Source: an uncultured Clostridia bacterium (GTDB taxonomy: Bacteria; Bacillota; Clostridia; Oscillospirales; Acutalibacteraceae). From it: DNA of 5,839 nt. Shown here piece by piece: positions 1 to 5,788 of this stretch. The stretch is from the NCBI GenBank assembly GCA_947626485.1, contig CANQSG010000126.1, positions 1-5,839 of the forward strand. The letters run 5' to 3'. The notes under the pieces are model-generated. The model had not been told where the DNA came from, did no database searches, and was given only the letters and a program-made list of their open reading frames with translations. Numbering within the stretch: the stretch's first letter is position 1; every line of letters starts with the position of its first letter. The position numbers and the translations under genes are program-made.

Positions 1-432
1 TTCGCAAGGCGCGGTCACGATCGAAGGCGCGCAGGCGGCTGCATCGGCGAGACCTCCTCGCTCATGCTGCTCATCGGCGGCCTTTACCTCTGCCTGCGCC
101 GCGTCATTTCGCCGCTGATCCCGGTCTGCTTTATCGGCACGGCGGCGCTGGCGGGCTGGGCGCTCGGGCTCGACCCGCTGCTGACGATTTTCAGCGGCGG
201 TCTGCTGCTCGGCGCGATCTTCATGGCGACCGATTACGTCACCAGCCCGACCCGCCCCTGGGGCAAGGTGATCTTCGGCGTGGGCTGCGGCCTGCTCACC
301 GTTTTGATCCGCAAATTCGGCAGCCTGCCGGAGGGCGTGTCCTATTCGATTCTGCTGATGAACATTCTCGTCCCGCACATCAACCGGCTGACGACGCCGA
401 AACCCTTTGGATGGGAGGCGCCGAACGCATGA
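1..432 (+). CDS. rnfD: RnfD, ion-translocating Rnf complex membrane subunit D (3' part only)
   Basis: This is the C-terminal part of the RnfD/NqrB-type membrane subunit, which in the family carries covalently bound FMN and takes part in electron flow coupled to Na+ or H+ export. What is visible starts at the conserved GCIGETS motif (codons from about 37-40). Several hydrophobic segments follow, with the family signatures FMATDYVTSP (about 223-252) and GVSYSILLMN (about 334-363). The flavinylated SGAT motif would lie upstream, outside the window. Roughly 140 residues are present of a usual 310-350. The stop (430-432) overlaps the rnfG start in an ATGA. Oddity: the frame stays open to base 1, but its first dozen residues are Arg-rich and unlike RnfD. 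The next frame (from base 2) reads SQGAVTIEGAQA and would join GCIGETS smoothly if one G were added near 37-38. A one-base error or a real frameshift is therefore likely. Identity is secure; the first 40 bases are not. Confidence 0.93.
   Translation, partial: FARRGHDRRRAGGCIGETSSLMLLIGGLYLCLRRVISPLIPVCFIGTAALAGWALGLDPLLTIFSGGLLLGAIFMATDYVTSPTRPWGKVIFGVGCGLLTVLIRKFGSLPEGVSYSILLMNILVPHINRLTTPKPFGWEAPNA
413..418 (+). promoter_or_regulatory. Ribosome binding site deciding the rnfG start
   Basis: GGGAGG lies 10 bases before the ATG at 429. An in-frame ATG at 411 sits on top of this site and has no site of its own, so 429 is the better start. The site lies inside the last codons of rnfD, which suggests translational coupling. 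Confidence 0.7.
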
Positions 433-1019
433 AAGCTGATTGGAAAGCGATTTTACGGCCGACGCTGGTGCTAACGCTCATCTGCCTGCTCATCACGGCG
501 GCGCTGGCGGGGACGAACCTGCTGACCGCCGACCGCATCGCCGCCCTCGCGCAGCAAAAGCAGGAGCAGACGATGCAGTCCCTCGTCGAGGCCGACCGGT
601 TTGAAGAACAGCAGCTGCCCGGCGACATCGTCTATTACGTCGGCTACCGGGGCGACGCCCCCGACAGCTACGTCTTCCTGACCGAGGGCAAGGGCTACGG
701 CGGCGCGGTCTCGGTCATGACGGCCTTTGCGCCCGACGGCGCGGTGCGTGCCGTCGCCGTGACCGACGTCTCGAACGAGACGCCCGGCCTCGGGCAAAAC
801 GCCGTACATTCCGATTTCACCGATCAATTCGCCGGAAAAACGGCAGAAAAGCTGACCGCCGTCAAGCACGGCAGCGGCAGCGGAGCGGAGGATGAGATCG
901 ACGCGCTGACCGGCGCGACCTTCACCTCCCGCGCGGTGACCGAAGCCGTCAATCTGGCGCGTAAACAGTTCCGCCAGGTGAACACGAATCCGACAGGGGA
1001 AGGAGGCGCACAGGAATGA
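429..1019 (+). CDS. rnfG: RnfG, FMN-binding subunit of the Rnf complex
   Basis: This 196-residue protein is the small flavin subunit of the Rnf electron-transport complex, homologous to NqrC. It has one N-terminal membrane helix (about residues 9-29). The rest is a soluble FMN-binding domain that in the family faces the outside of the cell. Visible family motifs are GKGYGG (87-92), NETPGLG (116-122) and DALTGATFTS (158-167). In the last, Thr164 of TGAT is the expected attachment point for FMN, joined as a phosphoester by the flavin transferase ApbE. No apbE is present in the window. The start at 429 is chosen because it forms an ATGA overlap with the rnfD stop and has a well-placed GGGAGG; an ATG at 411 would add six residues. 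The stop overlaps the rnfE start. Length is normal for the family. Confidence 0.95.
   Translation: MKADWKAILRPTLVLTLICLLITAALAGTNLLTADRIAALAQQKQEQTMQSLVEADRFEEQQLPGDIVYYVGYRGDAPDSYVFLTEGKGYGGAVSVMTAFAPDGAVRAVAVTDVSNETPGLGQNAVHSDFTDQFAGKTAEKLTAVKHGSGSGAEDEIDALTGATFTSRAVTEAVNLARKQFRQVNTNPTGEGGAQE
1001..1006 (+). promoter_or_regulatory. Ribosome binding site of rnfE
   Basis: AGGAGG lies nine bases before the rnfE ATG (1016), inside the 3' end of rnfG. It is followed by GCGCA, as at the rnfE/rnfA junction. Confidence 0.75.
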
Positions 1020-1780
1020 AACAGAACTACTGGAACACGTTTTCCAAGGGCATTTTGAAGGAAAATCCCGTGCTGCGGCTGGTGCTCGGCACCTGCCCGA
1101 CCCTTGCGATCACGACGGCGGCGGTCAACGGCATCGGCATGGGGCTCGCCGCGACGCTGGTGCTGGTGGGGTCGAACCTCGCGATCTCCCTGCTGCGCAA
1201 CGTCATTCCCGACCGGGTGCGCATTCCGGCGTTCATCACGATCATCGCCGGCTTCGTCACGATCGTGCAGATGCTCGTCAAAGCCTTCCTGCCCGCCATC
1301 GACAGCGCGCTGGGCATTTACCTGCCGCTGATCGTCGTCAACTGCATCATTCTCGCCCGCGCCGAGATGTTCGCCTGTAAAAATCCCGTCCTGCCGAGCG
1401 TCCTCGACGGCCTCGGCATGGGCATCGGCTTCACGGCGACGCTCGTGGCGATGGGCGCCATTCGCGAGCTGCTCGGCAACGGCACCCTCTTCGGTCTGCC
1501 GATCACCTCGAATCTTCTTCCCCCGATGCTCGTCATGATTCTGCCGCCCGGCGGCTTCTTCGTTTTCGGCGTGCTCGTCGCGCTGTCCAACCGGCTTGCG
1601 GCGCGGCAGGGCAAGCGCCCGGCGCGCGACCTCTCCTGCGAGGGCTGTCCCGCCCGCGAGAGCTGCACCGGCTGTGACGCCGCTTCGACGCCCGAAACCG
1701 AAACGGCGCCCGAAGCAGCGCCGGAAGAGGCAAAAGCCGCACCCGAAGAAGCGGCGCGAGAGGAGGCGCAGGGCGAATGA
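1016..1780 (+). CDS. rnfE: RnfE, Rnf complex membrane subunit E with a Cys-rich C-terminal tail
   Basis: This 254-residue integral membrane subunit is homologous to NqrD and is a paralog of RnfA. About six hydrophobic helices fill residues 20-193. Cys27 (GTCP) and Cys110 (VNC) match the cysteines that in Rnf/Nqr structures, with the matching pair in RnfA, hold an Fe-S centre in the membrane. The GIYLPLIVVNC segment is nearly the same as GIYLPLITTNC in RnfA. Lys/Arg near both ends of the membrane part (KGILKENP, RLAARQGKR) predict that both ends face the cytoplasm, as shown for E. coli RnfE. Oddity: after the last helix there is a tail of about 60 residues with CEGCPARESCTGC (208-220, pattern C-x2-C-x5-C-x2-C), followed by a Glu/Ala/Pro-rich acidic stretch (221-254). 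E. coli RnfE, as I recall it, lacks this Cys motif. Both ends of the gene are ATGA overlaps with its neighbours. Confidence 0.95.
   Translation: MKQNYWNTFSKGILKENPVLRLVLGTCPTLAITTAAVNGIGMGLAATLVLVGSNLAISLLRNVIPDRVRIPAFITIIAGFVTIVQMLVKAFLPAIDSALGIYLPLIVVNCIILARAEMFACKNPVLPSVLDGLGMGIGFTATLVAMGAIRELLGNGTLFGLPITSNLLPPMLVMILPPGGFFVFGVLVALSNRLAARQGKRPARDLSCEGCPARESCTGCDAASTPETETAPEAAPEEAKAAPEEAAREEAQGE
1761..1766 (+). promoter_or_regulatory. Ribosome binding site of rnfA
   Basis: AGGAGG lies ten bases before the rnfA ATG (1777), inside the acidic tail codons of rnfE. The GGAGGCGCA context matches the rnfG/rnfE junction. Confidence 0.75.
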
Positions 1781-2358
1781 CGACAAGACTTGTGACAATT
1801 CTGCTCGCCGGGATCCTCACGAACAACATGGTGCTCTCGAAGTTCCTCGGCATCTGCCCCTTCCTCGGCGTCTCGAAAAAGCTGAACACCGCGCTGAGCA
1901 TGAGCGTCGCCGTGATCTTCGTCATGCTCATCGCGACGGCGGTGACCTGGCCGGTTTACGCGCTGCTGCTCGTGCCGGCGGGGCTCGAATACCTGCAAAC
2001 CATCGTCTTTATCCTCATCATCGCGGCGCTCGTGCAGCTCGTCGAGATCGTGCTCAAGCGCTTCCTGCCGCCGGTCTACCGCGCGCTCGGCATTTACCTG
2101 CCGCTGATTACGACCAACTGCGCGGTGCTGGGGATCACGATTTTGAACTTCACCGATTCGCTGACCTTTGTCGAATCGCTCTGCAATGCGCTGGGCGCCG
2201 GGCTCGGGTTTATGCTCGCGATGGTGCTCTTCGCCGGCGTCCGCTCCCGGTTGGAGACGAGCGACGTCCCCGCCGCCCTGCAGGGTCTGCCGATCACGCT
2301 GATCTCGGCGTCGCTCGTCGCGCTGTCCTTTTTGGGCTTCGCCGGCGTCGTCGGATAA
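1777..2358 (+). CDS. rnfA: RnfA, Rnf complex membrane subunit A
   Basis: This 193-residue integral membrane protein (NqrE homolog) has about six hydrophobic helices and is of normal length. Motifs include LTNNMVLSKFLGICPFLGVS (14-33), with Cys27, and GIYLPLITTNCAVLG (105-119), with Cys115. In solved Rnf/Nqr complexes the equivalent cysteines, together with the pair from RnfE/NqrD, coordinate an Fe-S centre midway through the membrane between cytoplasmic and external carriers. The SKK after the first helix fits an N-terminus facing outward, the reverse of RnfE. A 20-base stretch (2089-2108) is identical to one in rnfE (1313-1332), reflecting this paralogy. The start overlaps the rnfE stop (ATGA). 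The TAA stop is followed after 15 bases by rnfB. Confidence 0.97.
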   Translation: MTTRLVTILLAGILTNNMVLSKFLGICPFLGVSKKLNTALSMSVAVIFVMLIATAVTWPVYALLLVPAGLEYLQTIVFILIIAALVQLVEIVLKRFLPPVYRALGIYLPLITTNCAVLGITILNFTDSLTFVESLCNALGAGLGFMLAMVLFAGVRSRLETSDVPAALQGLPITLISASLVALSFLGFAGVVG

Positions 2359-2364
2359 AGGAGG
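2359..2364 (+). promoter_or_regulatory. Strong ribosome binding site of rnfB
   Basis: AGGAGG, within AAAGGAGGAG, begins directly after the rnfA stop and lies nine bases before the rnfB ATG. It is the strongest site in the rnf block, at the only junction here without overlap. Confidence 0.85.
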
Positions 2365-2373
2365 AGAAGACAA

Positions 2374-3156
2374 ATGAATCTCTGGCTTCCGATCCTCATT
2401 GTCGGCGTCATCGGCCTGATCGCCGGGCTCGGGCTGTCGATCGCCTCGGTGCTGATGCAGGTGCCGGTCGACGAGACCGAGCAAAAGGTGCGCGCGGCGC
2501 TGCCCGGCGCGAACTGCGGCGCCTGCGGCTTTTCGGGCTGTGACGGATACGCCGCCGCCATCGCCAAAGGGGAAGCCCCGCCCGACCGCTGCGCCCCCGG
2601 CGGCGCCGACACCGCCGCCGCCCTTTCCGAGCTGCTCGGCGTGACGGTCACGCTCGAACCGAAACGCGCCTGCGTCGCCTGCGGCGGGAACTGTGACGCC
2701 GTCGGCCAAAAGCTCGAATACCGCGGCATTCCGACCTGCGCCGCCGCCGCCCAGCTTTACGGCGGTCCCTCCGCCTGCGCCTTCGGCTGTATCGGCCTCG
2801 GCGACTGCGCGCAGGCCTGCCCTTACGGGGCGATCTCGGTGCAAAACGGCGTCGCGTCGGTCGACCCGGCGCTCTGCACCGGCTGCGGCGCCTGCGTCAA
2901 GGCCTGCCCGAAGGGCGTGCTCTCCCTGCGCCCCGCCGAACCGGCGCGCCCGCTCGTGCGCTGCCACAACACGCAGAAGGGCGCCGTCGCCCGCAAGATC
3001 TGCAAGGCGAGCTGCATCGGCTGCATGAAGTGCGCCAAGGTCTGCCCGGTGGGGGCGGCGAGCGTTTCGCAGAACCTCGCGAGTATCGACCCGGCGCTCT
3101 GCACCGGCTGCGGCGCCTGCGTCGAAGCCTGCCCGCAGCATTGTATCGAGGGCTGA
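2374..3156 (+). CDS. rnfB: RnfB, multi-cluster Fe-S subunit of the Rnf complex
   Basis: This 260-residue protein is the likely entry point for electrons from reduced ferredoxin. An N-terminal membrane anchor (about 4-26) is followed by the Fe-S domain with NCGACGFSGC (Cys48, 51, 56) and Cys73, one [4Fe-4S] site. Next is a Cys-rich linker (Cys100, 103, 107, 122). Then come four ferredoxin-type motifs: Cys135/139/145/149, Cys168/171/174/178, Cys214/217/220/224 and Cys243/246/249/253. At least five [4Fe-4S] clusters are therefore predicted; further Cys at 197, 210 and 257 could add ligands. This is the long clostridial form of RnfB with two double-cluster ferredoxin modules. The cluster domains should lie in the cytoplasm. 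The second and fourth motifs are encoded by a perfect 38-bp DNA repeat. It is the last gene of the rnf block and is followed by a terminator hairpin. Confidence 0.96.
   Translation: MNLWLPILIVGVIGLIAGLGLSIASVLMQVPVDETEQKVRAALPGANCGACGFSGCDGYAAAIAKGEAPPDRCAPGGADTAAALSELLGVTVTLEPKRACVACGGNCDAVGQKLEYRGIPTCAAAAQLYGGPSACAFGCIGLGDCAQACPYGAISVQNGVASVDPALCTGCGACVKACPKGVLSLRPAEPARPLVRCHNTQKGAVARKICKASCIGCMKCAKVCPVGAASVSQNLASIDPALCTGCGACVEACPQHCIEG
2861..2898 (+). repeat. 38-bp perfect direct repeat in rnfB, copy 1
   Basis: These 38 bases, coding for the DPALCTGCGACV ferredoxin motif, are identical to 3086-3123. The copies lie 225 bases (75 codons) apart, in the same frame. Confidence 0.9.
3086..3123 (+). 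repeat. 38-bp perfect direct repeat in rnfB, copy 2
   Basis: Second copy of the repeat at 2861-2898. The flanking codons differ between copies (Val versus Ile before it; Lys versus Glu after it). Confidence 0.9.
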
Positions 3157-3164
3157 TTATCCCC

Positions 3165-3219
3165 AAAAAAGAAAAGACCGTTTGCCGCGCGGGAGTTCCC
3201 GGCGGAGGCGGTCTTTTTT
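3165..3219. terminator. Bidirectional rho-independent terminator between rnfB and trpA
   Basis: AAAAGACCG (3172-3180) pairs with CGGTCTTTT (3209-3217). An inner stem, CCGC plus CGGG (3185-3193, one bulged G), pairs with CCCG plus GCGG (3198-3205) around an AGTT loop. On the + strand the hairpin ends in a run of six T (3214-3219), so it can stop rnfB transcripts. On the - strand the A-rich left side (3165-3175) becomes a T-rich tail with one interrupting C, so it can also stop trpA transcripts. The stem begins nine bases after the rnfB stop if 3165 is counted, and about a dozen bases after the trpA stop. Confidence 0.88.
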
Positions 3220-3229
3220 GCTATGTTAC

Positions 3230-4000
3230 TCAGCGCATGGCGGCCTTCATCGAGGCGACGTAGTCCCGAATGTAGGGCGGCGCGTCGGTCCCGTGCTCGG
3301 CGAGCAGCCGGACGATGGCGGAGCCGACGATGACGCCGTCGGCGAGCGCGGACATCGCCTTTGCCTGCGGCGGGGTCGAAATGCCGAAGCCGATGGCGCA
3401 GGGGACGTCGGTCTGCTCCCGGATGTGGGAAACGATGGCGCCGAGGTCGGTCGTGATCTCGCTGCGCTCCCCCGTCACGCCGAGGCTCGAGACAAGGTAG
3501 AGGAACCCCTCGGCCTCGCGGGCGATCTTCGCAATACGTTGGTGCGAGGTCGGCGCGATGAGCGAGATAAAATCGACGCCGGCCTCCCGACAGGCGGGCA
3601 GAAATTCGTCCTTTTCCTCAAACGGCACGTCGGGCAGGATCAGCCCGTCGATCCCGACGTCGCGGCAGCGGTCGAGGAAGCGGGGAATGCCGTAGGAAAA
3701 GACGACGTTCGCATAGGTCATGAAGGCGAGGGGAACGCGAACGTCGCGCCGCAGCTCCCGCACGAGCTCAAAGACCCGGTCGGTCGTCGCGCCGCCCGCC
3801 AGCGCCCGCTGATTCGCCGCCTGAATGACGGGACCCTCCGCCGTCGGGTCGGAAAAGGGGATGCCGAGCTCGATCAAGTCCGCGCCCCCGGCGACGGCGG
3901 CGCGCACGGCGGCGGCGGTCGTTTCAAAATCGGGGTCGCCGCAGGTGATAAACGCGACAAATGCCTTGCCGTCGGCGAAGGCGCTGCGAATATTACTCAT
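3230..4000 (-). CDS. trpA: Tryptophan synthase alpha subunit
   Basis: This 256-residue TIM-barrel enzyme splits indole-3-glycerol phosphate into indole and glyceraldehyde-3-phosphate. The indole is passed to the beta subunit within the alpha2-beta2 complex. Motifs: FITCGDPD (17-24), ELGIPFSDPTAEGPVIQ (44-60), LILPDVPFEE, LVSSLGVTGER (phosphate-binding loop), GFGIS and GSAIV. Glu44 matches catalytic Glu49 of Salmonella TrpA. The position of catalytic Asp60 is Glu55 here (TAEGP instead of the usual LADGP). The start at 4000 is chosen because AAAGGAGAGG lies six bases upstream and the MSNIRSAF start fits the family. An in-frame ATG at 4114 would add 38 residues that lie over trpB and do not resemble TrpA. 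It overlaps the end of trpB by 8 bp, which suggests coupled translation, and is the last gene of the operon. Confidence 0.96.
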   Translation of the reverse strand: MSNIRSAFADGKAFVAFITCGDPDFETTAAAVRAAVAGGADLIELGIPFSDPTAEGPVIQAANQRALAGGATTDRVFELVRELRRDVRVPLAFMTYANVVFSYGIPRFLDRCRDVGIDGLILPDVPFEEKDEFLPACREAGVDFISLIAPTSHQRIAKIAREAEGFLYLVSSLGVTGERSEITTDLGAIVSHIREQTDVPCAIGFGISTPPQAKAMSALADGVIVGSAIVRLLAEHGTDAPPYIRDYVASMKAAMR

Positions 4001-5183
4001 AAATATCCTCTCCTTTATAGCGGGCGATCGCGGCGCAGTCCTTGTCGCCCCGCCCCGAGATCGTGACGACGAGAATCTGATCGGGGCGCATGGTCGGCGC
4101 GAGCTTGCGGGCATAGGCGACGGCGTGCGCCGATTCGATGGCGGGAATGATGCCCTCGGTGCGCGAGAGATATTCGAAGGCGTCGACGGCTTCGTCGTCG
4201 GTGACCGGGACGTATTCCGCCCTGCCGATGTCGTGCAGATGGGCGTGCTCGGGGCCGACGCCGGGGTAATCCAGCCCCGCCGAGATCGAATAGACCGGCG
4301 CGATCTGGCCGTATTCGTCCTGGCAGAAATAGGATTTCATGCCGTGGAAAATGCCGAGCCGCCCGGTGTTGACGGTCGCGGCGGTCTCGAAGGTGTCGAT
4401 GCCCCGCCCGGCTGCCTCGCAGCCGATGAGCCGCACGCCGGCGTCGGGGATGAAGTGGTAAAAGCTGCCGATGGCGTTCGACCCGCCGCCCACGCAGGCG
4501 AGCACGGCGTCGGGCAGCTTGCCCTCGCGTTCGAGCAGCTGGGCGCGAATCTCGCGGGAGATGACCGATTGGAAGTCCCGCACGATGGTCGGGAAGGGGT
4601 GGGGTCCCATGACCGAGCCGAGGCAATAATGGGTGTCGGAAATGCGGCTGACCCATTCGCGCATCGCCTCGGAAACGGCGTCCTTCAGCGTGGCGGTGCC
4701 GGATTTGACCGGGACGACCTCGGCGCCCAGCAGCCGCATGCGGTAGACGTTGAGCGCCTGCCGCACGGTGTCCTCTTCTCCCATGAAAATGACGCACTCC
4801 ATGCCGAACAGCGCCGCCGCCGTCGCGGTGGCGACGCCGTGCTGTCCCGCGCCGGTCTCGGCGATCAGGCGGGTCTTGCCCATCTTCTTCGCGAGGAGCG
4901 CCTGGCCGAGGACGTTGTTGATCTTGTGCGACCCGGTGTGGTTGAGGTCCTCACGCTTGAGGTAAATTTTCGCGCCGCCGAGGTCCTTCGTCATCTTCTC
5001 GGCGTAGGTCAGGCGGGAGGGGCGGCCGGCGTACTCGTCGAGCAGGGCGCGCAGCTCCCGGTCAAACGCGGGGTCGTCTTTCAGGCGCAAATAGGCCTCT
5101 TCGAGCTCGATCACCGCGTTCATCAGCGTTTCGGGAATGTATTGGCCGCCGTGGATCCCGAAGCGGCCCTTCGGATTTGTCAT
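3993..5183 (-). CDS. trpB: Tryptophan synthase beta subunit
   Basis: This 396-residue PLP enzyme joins indole and serine to make tryptophan and works in complex with TrpA. Length and positions almost match Salmonella TrpB (397 residues). Lys87 in HTGSHKINN is the PLP Schiff-base lysine. Glu109 in ETGAGQHG is the catalytic acid/base. GGGSNA (232-237) binds the PLP phosphate, and Ser376 in SGRGDKD sits by the PLP ring nitrogen. FGIHGGQYIPETL near the N-terminus is typical of the TrpB1 class that pairs with TrpA. The start at 5183 overlaps the trpF stop (ATGA) and has AAAGGAAG upstream; the same frame stays open further upstream, but those residues lie inside trpF and are not TrpB-like. All catalytic residues appear intact. 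Confidence 0.98.
   Translation of the reverse strand: MTNPKGRFGIHGGQYIPETLMNAVIELEEAYLRLKDDPAFDRELRALLDEYAGRPSRLTYAEKMTKDLGGAKIYLKREDLNHTGSHKINNVLGQALLAKKMGKTRLIAETGAGQHGVATATAAALFGMECVIFMGEEDTVRQALNVYRMRLLGAEVVPVKSGTATLKDAVSEAMREWVSRISDTHYCLGSVMGPHPFPTIVRDFQSVISREIRAQLLEREGKLPDAVLACVGGGSNAIGSFYHFIPDAGVRLIGCEAAGRGIDTFETAATVNTGRLGIFHGMKSYFCQDEYGQIAPVYSISAGLDYPGVGPEHAHLHDIGRAEYVPVTDDEAVDAFEYLSRTEGIIPAIESAHAVAYARKLAPTMRPDQILVVTISGRGDKDCAAIARYKGEDIYE
4007..4016 (-). promoter_or_regulatory. Ribosome binding site deciding the trpA start
   Basis: On the - strand AAAGGAGAGG lies six bases before the ATG at 4000, within the last codons of trpB. It supports the short trpA start over the ATG at 4114. 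Confidence 0.8.
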
Positions 5184-5788
5184 TTGCTTTCTTCCTTTCT
5201 GACCGCCGCGCAAAATGCCCGCATTTTGGCGGCGTCTTTCACGCCGTTTGTCTCGATGCCGGTGCTGACGTCGACGCCGTAGGGACGCCACGCCGCGACG
5301 GCGGCCGCCACGTTGTCCGGGTGCAGCCCGCCCGCCAAAAAATACGGGCGGCGCAGTCCGGCGAGCAGCGACCAGTCGAAGGTCGTCCCCGTGCCGCTGC
5401 CGGCGTCGAGCAGGACGCAGTCGGCGCTGCTGCTTGACGCGGCGGCGACGTCGTTCGCCGAGCGCACCCGAAAGGCGCGCCAGATCGGCCGGTCGGTCAG
5501 GGCGCGCAGGTGGGCGACGGTCTCCTCGCTTTCCGCGCCGTGCAGCTGGGCGACGTCGATGACGCCGCGCCGCAGCAGGGCGGCGATCTCCTCCGGGGGC
5601 GCGTCGACGAAAACGCCGACCGCCGAAATGCCGGGGCGGAGCTGCCGTTTCAGGTCGGCTGCCTGCTGCGGGGTGACCCGCCGGGGGCTGCCGGGGGCGA
5701 AGACGAAGCCGATGTAATCCGGCTGTAACCGTCCGGCGGCCTCGATATCCTCCGGGCGGGAAAGGCCGCAGAGCTTGATCTTCGTCAT
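5180..5788 (-). CDS. trpF: Phosphoribosylanthranilate isomerase
   Basis: This 202-residue TIM-barrel enzyme isomerises N-(5'-phosphoribosyl)anthranilate to CdRP, the step before TrpC. Motifs: KLCGL with Cys7, the expected general base; YIGFVFAPGSPRRV (25-38); VGVFVD (57-62); QLHG (81-84); LLDAGSGTGTTFDW (126-139) with Asp128, the expected general acid; LAGGL (151-155) and GVDVSTGIE (171-179), the phosphate-binding region. Length is normal. The protein stands alone rather than being fused to TrpC as in E. coli. The ATG at 5788 forms an ATGA overlap with the stop of the gene before it. Its ribosome binding site is weak (GGGGTG-like), so it may rely on coupling. Its last codons (RKEESK) contain the ribosome binding site of trpB. 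Confidence 0.96.
   Translation of the reverse strand: MTKIKLCGLSRPEDIEAAGRLQPDYIGFVFAPGSPRRVTPQQAADLKRQLRPGISAVGVFVDAPPEEIAALLRRGVIDVAQLHGAESEETVAHLRALTDRPIWRAFRVRSANDVAAASSSSADCVLLDAGSGTGTTFDWSLLAGLRRPYFLAGGLHPDNVAAAVAAWRPYGVDVSTGIETNGVKDAAKMRAFCAAVRKEESK
5191..5198 (-). promoter_or_regulatory. Ribosome binding site of trpB
   Basis: On the - strand AAAGGAAG lies seven bases before the trpB ATG (5183), coded within the last residues of trpF. It supports the 5183 start. Confidence 0.7.

Noticed and set aside
411..428. Start of rnfG at the ATG at 411
   Set aside because: That ATG coincides with the GGGAGG ribosome binding site; the ATG at 429 gives the typical stop-start overlap.
1313..2108. 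A 20-base identical stretch in rnfE (1313-1332) and rnfA (2089-2108) as a mobile or recombination repeat
   Set aside because: It encodes the conserved GIYLPLI segment shared by these paralogous subunits, so homology explains it.
1318..3141. A 607-codon open frame on the - strand across rnfE, rnfA and rnfB
   Set aside because: It lies opposite three well-supported genes, is rich in Arg, Ala, Gly and Asp as expected for a GC-rich shadow frame, and has no recognisable domain.
3157..3229. A small RNA, riboswitch or trp attenuator in the rnfB-trpA gap
   Set aside because: The gap is downstream of both operons, and the hairpin with T-runs is fully explained as a two-way terminator.
3182..4066. 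A 294-codon open frame on the + strand opposite trpA
   Set aside because: It begins inside the terminator hairpin and reads as an antisense shadow of trpA with no known motif.
4001..4114. A longer trpA with its start at 4114
   Set aside because: The extra 38 residues lie over trpB codons and do not look like TrpA, and the start at 4000 has a strong, well-placed ribosome binding site.
3825..5282. A 485-codon open frame on the + strand opposite trpA, trpB and the end of trpF
   Set aside because: Its residue make-up fits antisense GC-rich coding DNA, and trpA/trpB on the other strand have complete catalytic motifs.
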